Positions 11,008 through 19,135 of a DNA stretch of 58,525 nucleotides are shown in pieces (positions within the stretch are counted from its first letter, which is position 1; the number at the start of each line of letters is the position of its first letter). The stretch lies in NCBI GenBank assembly GCA_002692055.1, contig NZJW01000019.1, positions 6,433 to 64,957 on the forward strand. Reading direction: 5' to 3'. A program made the position numbers and the translations under genes. Under the pieces are notes generated by a model. It was not told where the DNA came from. It did not search any database and saw only the letters and a program-made list of their open reading frames with translations. The stretch comes from Candidatus Pelagibacter sp. (lineage in GTDB: Bacteria; Pseudomonadota; Alphaproteobacteria; Pelagibacterales; Pelagibacteraceae).

Positions 11008-12130
11008 TTTTAAAATCCTCGTATGTTGAGTCTAAAAAACCTTTAAGGGTTTGAAAAAATTCAGGTTCTTCTACTAGAAATGAGTCATGGCCATTATTAG
11101 TTATTATATTAACGAAACTTACTTTTGCACCAATTGAGTTAAGTGCAATTACTATTTTTTTACTTTCCTCTGTCGGGTATAACCAATCAGTTGAAAATGA
11201 AATAATACAAAATTTAACTTTAGTATCTTTAAAAGCCTTAGATAAATTTCCATTGTTTAATTTATACAAATCAAAATAATCCATTGCTCTCGTAATATAT
11301 AAATATGAGTTAGCGTCAAACCTATCAACAAAAGCATAACCTTGATATTTTAAATAACTTTCAACTTGAAAATCAGCGTCAAAAGAAAATTTTAAACCTT
11401 CACCTTCCTGCAATTTTCTACCAAATTTATTTTCTAGACCTTGTTCAGATAGATAACTTATGTGACCTGCCATCCTTGCTACAGCAAGTCCGTTTCTTGG
11501 GACTTTTCCGCTTAAAAAATAATTTCCAGAATCCCAATTGGGATCGGCCATAATTGCTTGTCTTGCAAGTTCATTAAATGCGATATTTTGCGCTGAGTGA
11601 CTTGCAGCACAAGCCACCGGAACTGATGAATATGTACGATTAGGAAACAATGAACAGAATTGCAATGCTTGCATTCCACCCATAGACCCTCCGAGAACAC
11701 ACAACGTTTTATCAATTCCTAAATAGTCTAGTAAATGAATTTGTGCGCTGACCATATCTTTTATTGTAATAACTGGAAAATTTAAACCGTAAGGTTTATT
11801 AGTTTTTGGATCAATTTCTTTTGGTCCAGAGCTACCCATGCATCCACCGAGAACATTAGCACAAATCACAAAGTATTTATTTGTATCAATTGATAAACTT
11901 GGGCCCACCACATAATTCCACCATCCTTCTCTACCAGTAACTTTATTTGTCCCGGTTACAAATTGATCACCAGACAAGGCGTGAAAAACTAAAATGGCAT
12001 TAGATTTAGATTCGTCTAACCTTCCAAATGTTTCGTATGCTATGTCAAATTTTTCTAAAGTTTCACCGCAATCAAGTTTTAAGGGTTTATTGATGATAAT
12101 TTTATTAATTTTGCTGTAATCAATATTCAT
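10991..12130 (-). CDS. metX: Homoserine O-acetyltransferase
   Basis: MetX acetylates (or succinylates) homoserine to activate it for sulfhydrylation to homocysteine. It has an alpha/beta hydrolase fold with the nucleophile elbow VLGGSMGGMQALQF, the ALSGDQFVTG segment, and the C-terminal acid and histidine in FSTDWLYPTEES and NNGHDSFLVE. The length of 379 aa is usual. The start is well fixed: an in-frame TAA lies two codons upstream of the ATG. A SAM-II-like aptamer and promoter lie upstream. Confidence 0.96.
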   Translation of the reverse strand: MNIDYSKINKIIINKPLKLDCGETLEKFDIAYETFGRLDESKSNAILVFHALSGDQFVTGTNKVTGREGWWNYVVGPSLSIDTNKYFVICANVLGGCMGSSGPKEIDPKTNKPYGLNFPVITIKDMVSAQIHLLDYLGIDKTLCVLGGSMGGMQALQFCSLFPNRTYSSVPVACAASHSAQNIAFNELARQAIMADPNWDSGNYFLSGKVPRNGLAVARMAGHISYLSEQGLENKFGRKLQEGEGLKFSFDADFQVESYLKYQGYAFVDRFDANSYLYITRAMDYFDLYKLNNGNLSKAFKDTKVKFCIISFSTDWLYPTEESKKIVIALNSIGAKVSFVNIITNNGHDSFLVEEPEFFQTLKGFLDSTYEDFKNENSR

Positions 12131-12136
12131 ATTTTA

Positions 12137-12153
12137 AAATCGCAATGCGATTT
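12137..12153 (-). promoter_or_regulatory. Hairpin between SD-like AGGA and metX start
   Basis: On the minus strand AAATCGC-ATT-GCGATTT forms a perfect 7-bp stem with a 3-nt loop. It lies between the AGGA at the 3' end of the riboswitch and the metX ATG. The linear gap from AGGA to ATG is 22 nt, too long for normal initiation. With a 6-bp version of the stem folded, 7 unpaired nt remain, which is ideal spacing. It could instead be a weak terminator-like stem (only four U follow). Confidence 0.55.
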
Positions 12154-12199
12154 CCTTTTTAGCTGTTATCGCCCGCAATTCGGTAAATCGGCGGTGATG
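12153..12199 (-). promoter_or_regulatory. SAM-II riboswitch upstream of metX
   Basis: Read on the minus strand, the segment contains CCGCCGATTTACCGAATTGC and then GGGCGATAACAGCTAAAAAGGA. The elements GAUUUA-CCG-AUUGC, GAUAA and AGCUAAAAAGG closely match my recollection of the SAM-II aptamer described from alphaproteobacteria and Sargasso Sea metX leaders. CGCC pairs with GGCG to form P1, with the conserved loop inside. SAM binding is known to trap the purine-rich 3' strand, which here carries the only SD-like AGGA. Inferred effect: methionine-pathway shut-off when SAM is plentiful. Confidence 0.85.
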
Positions 12200-12200
12200 T

Positions 12201-12229
12201 TTTGTACTAAAAGGGCATTTCTTTGTCAA
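12201..12229 (-). promoter_or_regulatory. Sigma70-type promoter for metX-metW
   Basis: The minus strand carries a perfect -35 TTGACA (12224-12229), a 17-nt spacer and a -10 TACAAA (12201-12206). The predicted start near 12195 falls just before the first pairing base of the riboswitch, so the transcript would begin with the aptamer itself. Confidence 0.7.
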
Positions 12230-12281
12230 ATAATGAACTTTTTTTGATTGTATTAAAAAAGTATTGTAAGAACTTCAAAAA

Positions 12282-13355
12282 ATGAGTTTACCAAAGCCAA
12301 AACAAGTTAATATTGATTTATATGAGGGAGGAACATCTGAATTTAAAAATTTAAGAAGTCCACTAAAACTATCAGCAAATGAATCAGCGCTCGGACCATC
12401 ACCCTCGGTAATGGAAATCTTTAATCAGAATTTAAATTTAAAACAATATCCAGATGGGAATAGCAAAAATTTAAAAGATATAATTTCAAAAACTTTCGGT
12501 TTAGATAAAGACCGACTAATTATTGGAGCTGGGTCCGACGAAATTATAAGTTTAATAAGCCAGTGTTTTCTATCAGAAGGGGACGAAGTTATAGTGGCTG
12601 AAGAATCATTCTTGATGTACAGAATTTACTCTCAAATAAATGGCGCAAAAGTGAAGTATGCAAAAAATATAAATAACAAATTTTCTGTCGATGAGACCGT
12701 GAAATTAGTTTGTAATAAAACAAAAATTGTATTTATTGCCAACCCAAATAATCCAACAGGAACATATATAGCAGATAAGGAAATGCTAAAATTAAGAAAA
12801 AATTTGCCAGATAATATATTATTAATGGTGGATGATGCGTATGCAGAATATGTTACTAAAAAAGATTATAAAAGTGGTTTAGAAATTTTTAACAATTCGT
12901 CAAATACTTTTGTTTGTAGAACATTTTCAAAAATATATGGACTAGCAAATTTGAGATTAGGATGGGGATTTGGTCCCAAAGAAATAGTTGAGGCTGTAAA
13001 TTTTTTTAGACCTCCATTTAATATCTCTGGTATTGCAGAAAAGGCTGGTTGTGAGGCTTTGAAAGATAAAAATTGGTTAGTAAAAAATATAGAGCATAAC
13101 AATAAATGGTCGAAAATTATTTATGATAAAGTAATAACAAAAAATATTAAAACAAATGAGCCTGTGGCAAATTTTTTTTTATTAAATTTTGATAATGCAA
13201 AACACAATGAAAAAGAAGCATATAAAATTTTTAGTGAAAATAATATCTTGTTGAGAAAAATGAATTCTTATGGAATAAATAATTCGTTAAGGTTAACAAT
13301 TGGAAACGAAGAAGCTAATAATAAATTTTTAGATATATTAGAAAAAAATTTTTAA
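12282..13355 (+). CDS. hisC: Histidinol-phosphate / aromatic aminotransferase
   Basis: A PLP-dependent class I/II aminotransferase of the HisC family. Visible features are SANESALGPSPSV, the IIGAGSDEIISLI block, the NPNNPTGTYI motif, DDAYAEYV, and the PLP-binding lysine in CRTFSKIYGLANLRLGWG. The length of 357 aa is normal. It is followed by tyrA with a TAATG overlap; this hisC-tyrA pairing in alphaproteobacteria suggests it also serves, or mainly serves, phenylalanine and tyrosine transamination. It is divergent from metX across 151 nt. Confidence 0.92.
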   Translation: MSLPKPKQVNIDLYEGGTSEFKNLRSPLKLSANESALGPSPSVMEIFNQNLNLKQYPDGNSKNLKDIISKTFGLDKDRLIIGAGSDEIISLISQCFLSEGDEVIVAEESFLMYRIYSQINGAKVKYAKNINNKFSVDETVKLVCNKTKIVFIANPNNPTGTYIADKEMLKLRKNLPDNILLMVDDAYAEYVTKKDYKSGLEIFNNSSNTFVCRTFSKIYGLANLRLGWGFGPKEIVEAVNFFRPPFNISGIAEKAGCEALKDKNWLVKNIEHNNKWSKIIYDKVITKNIKTNEPVANFFLLNFDNAKHNEKEAYKIFSENNILLRKMNSYGINNSLRLTIGNEEANNKFLDILEKNF

Positions 13356-14227
13356 TGAAATCAGTAACAATAATTGGTATAGGGCTTATAGGTTCTTCAA
13401 TTGCAAGAGCCTTAATAAATGTTGATCCCAAGATACATATAAATATTGTAGATTGTTCAAAAGAAAATTTAGAAAAAAGTAAATTATTAAAAATTGGCAA
13501 TAATTTTAATAATGAGATTACTTTAGATGTTGAAAGTTCAGATATTATTTTTATTTGTGCGCCTATAGGTTCATATGAAAAGATATTTCATTCATTAAAT
13601 GAATTTAAATTATCCAAGACTATAATCACAGATGTAGGGTCTTCCAAAGTAAAAGTAATAGGATTAGCAGAAAAAATTTTGGGCAATAAAATATTCGTTC
13701 CAGGCCATCCAATTGCAGGCACAGAAAAAAGTGGACCTGAGAATGGTTTAAAAAATTTATTCAAGAATAAATGGTTTATTTCTACAGATTGTAAATTATG
13801 TAAAGAAGAGAATATTAAGTTTATAAATTCATTATGGGAAAAATTTGGATCAAAGACTGTTACAATGAAATCAAAAGATCATGATTCTATTATGGCAATT
13901 ACAAGCCATATTCCACACTTAATTGCTTATAATATCGTCGGCACAGCGAGTGATTTGGAGGATAATATTAAATCTGAAGTTATTAAATTTAGTGCAGGTG
14001 GTTTCAGAGATTTTACTAGAATAGCATCCTCTGATCCAATAATGTGGAGAGATATTGTGTTAAGCAATAAAAATGAAATTATTTCTTTATTACAAAAATT
14101 TAATAATGATTTAAAAAAAATATCAGATGCCATTGAAAATGAGGACGGTAATTTTTTAATTAAAAAATTTAAAAAAACAAAAGATATAAGAAAAAAGATT
14201 ATTCAGGCAGGACTTGATAATAATTAA
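13355..14227 (+). CDS. tyrA: Prephenate/arogenate dehydrogenase
   Basis: An oxidative decarboxylase of the tyrosine branch, acting on prephenate or arogenate with NAD(P). The Rossmann motif IIGIGLIGSSIARAL is at the N-terminus. Downstream are FICAPIGSYE, VTDVGSSKVKVI, PGHPIAGTEKSGPENGL and ITSHIPHLIAYNIV, all typical of TyrA. At 290 aa it is a monofunctional enzyme with no chorismate mutase or ACT domain. The start overlaps the hisC stop by one base. Its end overlaps the convergent plsC by 4 nt. Confidence 0.94.
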   Translation: MKSVTIIGIGLIGSSIARALINVDPKIHINIVDCSKENLEKSKLLKIGNNFNNEITLDVESSDIIFICAPIGSYEKIFHSLNEFKLSKTIITDVGSSKVKVIGLAEKILGNKIFVPGHPIAGTEKSGPENGLKNLFKNKWFISTDCKLCKEENIKFINSLWEKFGSKTVTMKSKDHDSIMAITSHIPHLIAYNIVGTASDLEDNIKSEVIKFSAGGFRDFTRIASSDPIMWRDIVLSNKNEIISLLQKFNNDLKKISDAIENEDGNFLIKKFKKTKDIRKKIIQAGLDNN

Positions 14228-14910
14228 TTATATAAAGAATTTTCTAGTTTCTTTATAAATTCATCACTCGACAAGTTAGGTTCAATATAATCTTTAAATA
14301 TAAAATTTATTTCTCCCGGGTACTTTAAAAAACTATTTTTTGGCCAAACTTTTCCTGTATCAAGCTTTATAGGTAAACATTTAATTTTTAAGTTTTGATA
14401 TATTCTCTGAACACCCTTTTTTAGAGGTGTTTTTTCGTCTATTTTCACACGAGTGCCTTGGGGAAAAATTATTAAAGTATTACCTTCAGAAATATTTTTT
14501 TGTAACAGTTGAGAAAAATTTAAATTTTTTTTGGTAGTTTTTCCACGTTCAACAGGGATACATTTTAATTTTTTTAAATAAAGACCAAATATTGGAATAT
14601 TCATTAATTCTTTTTTTAATATAAAAAAATTGTTCGGAATTATATAGTTATAAACGAATGTTTCGAACATAGATTGGTGAGCTGAAGCAACAAAAAATTT
14701 TTGAGATACTTTTAACTTTTCTAATCCTAAAATATTTACTGGTGTATTTAAAATATATTTGCTTAAAAAAATAAAATACCATCCTAATATTGAACTGAGC
14801 TTACGTAAATAAAGTGATGGTAAAATTAATAAAGGTAATCCACATAAACATGAAGAAACTATCCCAAGATACAAAAAAATATTAAAAACTAGAGATCTTA
14901 TAAAAATCAC
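14224..14910 (-). CDS. plsC: 1-acyl-sn-glycerol-3-phosphate acyltransferase family protein
   Basis: A membrane acyltransferase of the PlsC family, which makes phosphatidic acid in phospholipid synthesis. An N-terminal membrane segment is seen in the first 40 residues. The catalytic block I reads SAHQSMFETF, which is HX4E rather than the common HX4D, and block III reads FPQGTR rather than FPEGTR. CIPVERG is the third visible motif. It starts 1 nt after lysA ends. The substituted residues recur in an alphaproteobacterial subgroup as far as I recall, so activity is still likely. Confidence 0.87.
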   Translation of the reverse strand: MIFIRSLVFNIFLYLGIVSSCLCGLPLLILPSLYLRKLSSILGWYFIFLSKYILNTPVNILGLEKLKVSQKFFVASAHQSMFETFVYNYIIPNNFFILKKELMNIPIFGLYLKKLKCIPVERGKTTKKNLNFSQLLQKNISEGNTLIIFPQGTRVKIDEKTPLKKGVQRIYQNLKIKCLPIKLDTGKVWPKNSFLKYPGEINFIFKDYIEPNLSSDEFIKKLENSLYN

Positions 14911-14911
14911 T

Positions 14912-16144
14912 TTAAATCAAATCTTCAATCTTTTGTCTTAGCCTGACGGTTTTGTAAAGATTTTTATCAAAAACTATTTCTTCTATAAAAGGTCGCATAT
15001 TATAATTTGAACTCAAAGTTCTTCCATAAGCGCCACAATTTGTTATACAAGCATAATCATTCTCAGTAAGAAGTGAAAAATCATTATAAATACCAAAGGT
15101 ATCACTACTTTCACAAATAGGTCCGACAAATTCAACTTTTTTCGAAAATTTTTTTGAATTTTTTACTAATGGAATAATTTCATGAAAGGCTTCATATATT
15201 GCAGATCTAGCCATATCGTTCATTCCAGCATCTAAAATAATAAAATATCGATCTTTAATTTTTTTTACGTAAATAACCTTTGATATAAGGACTCCACTAT
15301 TGCCAGTAATAAATCTTCCGATTTCAAAAATTATTTTAATTTTTTCTTTTTTATAAAATTTATCAACTAATTCACCAAATTTATTAAAATTAAATTTTTT
15401 TTCATTTTTAAAATATGGGATACCCATTCCGCCACCTAAATCTACGTGATCAATTATATGATTTAACTTTTTTAATTTTGTTAAAATTTTGCTAATTAAA
15501 GTTAAAACTTTTTTATAAACATTAAAATCTTTAATTTGGCTTCCAATGTGAACACTTAGTAAATAAATATTAATATTATTAAATTTTTTTTTATTTTTTA
15601 TTATCTTATAAAATTCAGAAATACTGATACCAAATTTATTTGCTCTATTCCCTGTTGCTATTTTTTTATTAGTTTTAGCTTGGATATCAGGATTTATTCT
15701 GATTCCTATATTTGTTTTCTTATTTAGATTTTTGGAAATTTTATCTATTATTTCAATTTCATTGATAGATTCTGCATTAATTGATAATATCCTTTTTTGT
15801 ATTGCATATTTAATTTCTTCATATGTTTTACCAACGCCTGAAAATACTATTTTTTCATGGCTGATGCCAGCTTTTAAAGCTAATTTAAGTTCACCAATTG
15901 ATACTACGTCAGCTCCAAGATTATTATTTTTTAATTCTTTAAGAACATCTAAATTTGAATTCGCTTTAATCGCATAACAAATTAATGGATTAAAGTTTTT
16001 AAAGGATGATCTAACTAAACTAATATTTTTTCTTATTTGATCCAATGAATAAAGATAAAAAGGAGTTTGTCTTTTTTTAACAATTTTTTTTAGGTCAATA
16101 TTATTAATATAAAGTTTTTTATTTTTAAATTTTAAAAAATCCAT
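14912..16144 (-). CDS. lysA: Diaminopimelate decarboxylase
   Basis: This PLP enzyme makes lysine from meso-diaminopimelate, the last step of lysine synthesis. The PLP lysine is in LICYAIKANSN. HIGSQIKD, DLGGGMGIPYF, FEIGRFITGNSGVL and the GPICESSDTFG motif (substrate-binding cysteine and glutamate) are all present. The length of 410 aa is normal. It follows the tiny lptM gene by 9 nt in the argH-lptM-lysA arrangement. Confidence 0.96.
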   Translation of the reverse strand: MDFLKFKNKKLYINNIDLKKIVKKRQTPFYLYSLDQIRKNISLVRSSFKNFNPLICYAIKANSNLDVLKELKNNNLGADVVSIGELKLALKAGISHEKIVFSGVGKTYEEIKYAIQKRILSINAESINEIEIIDKISKNLNKKTNIGIRINPDIQAKTNKKIATGNRANKFGISISEFYKIIKNKKKFNNINIYLLSVHIGSQIKDFNVYKKVLTLISKILTKLKKLNHIIDHVDLGGGMGIPYFKNEKKFNFNKFGELVDKFYKKEKIKIIFEIGRFITGNSGVLISKVIYVKKIKDRYFIILDAGMNDMARSAIYEAFHEIIPLVKNSKKFSKKVEFVGPICESSDTFGIYNDFSLLTENDYACITNCGAYGRTLSSNYNMRPFIEEIVFDKNLYKTVRLRQKIEDLI

Positions 16145-16153
16145 TTTTTTAAA

Positions 16154-16267
16154 CTAGGATTGTTTTATTATCAAATTAGATTTTTCCTGGTACACTGGTG
16201 GCCCTTTTTTTCCACAACTTGAACATAAGATTATAAATATGAAGATGATAGTAAAAATTTTTTTCAT
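16154..16267 (-). CDS. lptM: LptM-like small lipoprotein
   Basis: A 37-aa ORF too short for the track reads MKKIFTIIFIFIILCSSCGKKGPP and then VYQEKSNLIIKQS. It has a signal peptide, a lipobox (LCSSC) and the CGKKGPP signature of LptM (YifL), the outer-membrane lipoprotein that helps LptD mature. Its ATG overlaps the argH TGA (ATGA) and lysA follows 9 nt later. LptM commonly sits next to lysA in proteobacteria, so position and motif agree. Confidence 0.9.
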   Translation of the reverse strand: MKKIFTIIFIFIILCSSCGKKGPPVYQEKSNLIIKQS

Positions 16268-17658
16268 TTAAATTCTTTTTTCATTTTTTTTATCATTTTA
16301 ACAACATTTTTAAGTGAAGTTCCACCGTAAGAATTTTTCAAATCAACTGAATTTTCAACTTTCAATATTTTTATCACATCTTTTTCAATTAAAGGATCTA
16401 TTTTTTTTATATCTTCAAAATTTAATTGGTCTAAAGGTATATTTTTATTTTCTGCAATATTCACCAACTTAGCAGATTTCTTATGAGCTACTCTGAAACT
16501 CAAACCCTTTTTAACGAGGTAATCTGCGAAATCTGTAGCTGTAGTATATCCATCATTAGCAAATTTTTTCATAATTTTCTTATTTAATTTAAGGCTCTCA
16601 ATTAATTCTTTCGCAATTTTTAAGTTTAAAATTAAAATTTCATAACTTTTAAAAACTGGCTCTTTGTCCTCCTGCATGTCTTTAAAATATGATAAGGGCA
16701 ACCCTTTCATTGTAACAAGAAGAGAATTGAGACATCCATAAACCGATCCTGTTTTACCTCTTATTAATTCTGCTCCATCTGGATTTTTTTTTTGTGGCAT
16801 TATAGATGAACCAGTCAGCATGTTGTCTTTAACTATAATCATGTTCACTATGTCTGAATTCCATAAGATAATTTCTTCTGCTAATCTTGATAAGTGCATT
16901 GAACATAAACTTGATACAAATAAAAATTCTAAAGCGTAATCTCTATCAGAAACGCCATCTATTGAATTGTCAGTTGGTTTAGAAAAACCAAGTAATTTAG
17001 ATGTATAATTTCTATCAATATTAAAACTTGTCCCAGCTAAAGCAACGGATCCTAGAGGATTATCAGATGAATTATTAATAACGTTTTGAAATTTTTTATA
17101 ATCCCTCTTAAACATCTCTGCGTAAGCAAGCATGTAATGTGAAAATAATATTGGTTGGGCATTTTTTAAATGAGTAAAACCTGGCATAATTGTTTTATAA
17201 TTTTTTTCAGCTAATTTTGTGATTGCTTTAATTAAATTTTTAATTTCAATATTCAATTTTTTTGATGCATCAATTACCCAAAGTTTAAAATCAGTAGTAA
17301 CCTGGTCATTTCTAGATCTAGCTATATGAAGAAAACCTGCGTCATCTCCAATTATTTGAAATAATCTTTTTTCTATATTTAAATGAATATCTTCATCAAA
17401 CTCAGAAAATTTAAACTTTTTTTGTTGTATTTCTTTTTCAATTTTTTTAAGACCTTTTATTATTCTATTTGATACATTATTTTTAATTATTTTTTGCTTT
17501 GCTAGCATTTTACTATGGACTATTGAGGCTTTTATATCTTGAGCATATAATTTTTTATCAAAATGAATAGAAGCGTTAATTTTTGTTAAAAGATTGGAAG
17601 GATTAGACTTCATTCTTTCACCCCAAATTTTATTTGTTTTCGTTTTTTTATTATTCAT
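16264..17658 (-). CDS. argH: Argininosuccinate lyase
   Basis: ArgH splits argininosuccinate into arginine and fumarate, the last step of arginine synthesis. The fumarase/aspartase signature TGSSIMPQKKNPDG is present. Also typical are FDEDIHLNIEKRL, ARSRNDQVTTDFKLWV and PGFTHLKNAQPILFSHYML. The length of 464 aa is normal. It is divergent from the TlpA-like gene, with 13 nt between the two starts, and leads the argH-lptM-lysA-plsC operon. Confidence 0.97.
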   Translation of the reverse strand: MNNKKTKTNKIWGERMKSNPSNLLTKINASIHFDKKLYAQDIKASIVHSKMLAKQKIIKNNVSNRIIKGLKKIEKEIQQKKFKFSEFDEDIHLNIEKRLFQIIGDDAGFLHIARSRNDQVTTDFKLWVIDASKKLNIEIKNLIKAITKLAEKNYKTIMPGFTHLKNAQPILFSHYMLAYAEMFKRDYKKFQNVINNSSDNPLGSVALAGTSFNIDRNYTSKLLGFSKPTDNSIDGVSDRDYALEFLFVSSLCSMHLSRLAEEIILWNSDIVNMIIVKDNMLTGSSIMPQKKNPDGAELIRGKTGSVYGCLNSLLVTMKGLPLSYFKDMQEDKEPVFKSYEILILNLKIAKELIESLKLNKKIMKKFANDGYTTATDFADYLVKKGLSFRVAHKKSAKLVNIAENKNIPLDQLNFEDIKKIDPLIEKDVIKILKVENSVDLKNSYGGTSLKNVVKMIKKMKKEFK

Positions 17659-17671
17659 TTATTATATACCT

Positions 17672-18202
17672 ATGTTTCGCAGTACTTTTTTTTTAACAAG
17701 TATTTTTCTAATACTTAATACTAATAATACTTATTCACAACCCAATATCCTTAATTCATTTAAAAATATAATAATTCACGAGATTCCAAAAGATCTACCA
17801 ATTTTAGAATTTAAAAATAAAAAAGGAAATCGGATTATTTTTAATGATTTTTCATCAAAATTAACACTAATAAATTTTTGGGCAACTTGGTGCGCTCCAT
17901 GTAGAAAAGAGTTACCAAAATTAAACAACTTAACTAAACAAATTTCAAAAAATCAAATGAGGATAGTTTTGGTAAATATAGAAAATATTAAATATGGGAA
18001 AATTAAAAACTTTTTTGATGAAATTAAAATTAAAAATCTAGATAGTTTTTTTGATATTAACTTAAAAATTACAAAGGAGCTAAAATTGAGAGGTATACCC
18101 GTTACTTTAATAGTAGATTCTTACGGTAAAGAAAAAGGTAGAATTATAGGAGATCTAGATTTTACTGATTCGAGATTTGTCAATTGGATCAATGCCCAAT
18201 AG
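17672..18202 (+). CDS. TlpA-like periplasmic thioredoxin-fold protein
   Basis: A thiol-disulfide reductase of the TlpA/ResA group, likely acting on periplasmic proteins or in cytochrome maturation. It has a signal peptide or anchor (FRSTFFLTSIFLILNTN) and the active site NFWATWCAPCRKELP, followed by the cis-proline region RGIPVTLIVD. The track start at 17594 would run 65 nt into argH. The ATG at 17672 fits the signal peptide and gives 176 aa. A tlpA gene beside argH and lysA is a common alphaproteobacterial arrangement. Confidence 0.88.
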   Translation: MFRSTFFLTSIFLILNTNNTYSQPNILNSFKNIIIHEIPKDLPILEFKNKKGNRIIFNDFSSKLTLINFWATWCAPCRKELPKLNNLTKQISKNQMRIVLVNIENIKYGKIKNFFDEIKIKNLDSFFDINLKITKELKLRGIPVTLIVDSYGKEKGRIIGDLDFTDSRFVNWINAQ

Positions 18203-18406
18203 TTATTTTCCCATAATATAGGCGAGAAACATTAAAATAATTATTGCACAAAACTGTAACATTATTCTCATTTGCATGAGTTTATTACTTTTTTTTTTGG
18301 TTTCGAGGTTTCCTCCTATAAAAAAAGTTTTCAATCCTCTTATTAGAACAATAACTACAGCGACCATGGCCAATATAGCAAAAAATTTTATTATATTTTC
18401 AGTCAT
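18203..18406 (-). CDS. HIG1-domain (twin transmembrane) small protein
   Basis: A 67-aa protein with two membrane helices (residues about 6-28 and 47-65) separated by a basic stretch. The second half, SNKLMQMRIMLQFCAIIILMF, resembles the HIG_1_N domain found in small alphaproteobacterial membrane proteins and in mitochondrial respirasome factors. A link to cytochrome oxidase assembly is known for the eukaryotic relatives only. It converges on the TlpA-like gene with adjacent stop codons. Confidence 0.75.
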   Translation of the reverse strand: MTENIIKFFAILAMVAVVIVLIRGLKTFFIGGNLETKKKSNKLMQMRIMLQFCAIIILMFLAYIMGK

Positions 18407-18447
18407 CTATTTGTCTGTAGCATAAAAAAGTTATAAAGATAATAAAA

Positions 18448-19110
18448 ATGTCTTTAAAATACTTAGAATTAAAAAATACATCTAATAGATGCAATAAATT
18501 AATTTTTATCTTGCACGGCTATGGAGCTGATTCTAATGATTTACAATCGATTGCCACGTACTGGCAAAGATTTTTACCAGAGGCTTATTTTTGTTTACCA
18601 AATGCACCTAATATTTGTCAAATTAATCCCAAGGGATTTGAATGGTTTGATTTAATGCAAACTGATAACGAAAAAATTATTGAAGAGAGCTTAATTTCAC
18701 TTAAAAAACTTGAAAATTTAATAAATGAGAAGTTAGAAATATTAAATTTAAAATTTAAAAATTTATTTTTGGTTGGGTTCTCACAAGGGACAATGGTTAG
18801 TATACAGTATGCTATTAGTCAATCTAAAGAGATTGCTGGAGTAGTTGGTTACTCAGGAAAAATATTTGATTATGAACTATTTGAAAAAAACTTTAAAAGT
18901 AAAGTAAAAATTAAATTTTTGCATGGCAATAAAGATGAAATCGTTTCAGCAGAAGAAATGTATAAATCAGTAGATTTTCTAAAATCAAAAAAATTTCACG
19001 TAGATTACAAAGTATACGAGAACCTTGGACATAATATCTCACCACAGGGATTAAGTGATGGTTTAAAATTTATCAAAAAGAGTTTTGATATAAGTTTAAC
19101 TTGCTTATAG
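18448..19110 (+). CDS. Phospholipase/carboxylesterase family hydrolase
   Basis: An alpha/beta hydrolase of the Abhydrolase_2 family (YpfH-like). The start LIFILHGYGADSNDL forms the oxyanion region, the nucleophile elbow is LVGFSQGTMVS, the acid is in LHGNKDEIV and the histidine in ENLGHNISPQGL. At 220 aa it is full length. The natural substrate is unknown. A TATAAAGAT element lies shortly before the ATG, so any leader would be very short. Confidence 0.88.
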   Translation: MSLKYLELKNTSNRCNKLIFILHGYGADSNDLQSIATYWQRFLPEAYFCLPNAPNICQINPKGFEWFDLMQTDNEKIIEESLISLKKLENLINEKLEILNLKFKNLFLVGFSQGTMVSIQYAISQSKEIAGVVGYSGKIFDYELFEKNFKSKVKIKFLHGNKDEIVSAEEMYKSVDFLKSKKFHVDYKVYENLGHNISPQGLSDGLKFIKKSFDISLTCL

Positions 19111-19135
19111 ACATAAATTTATATATTTTTTCTAT

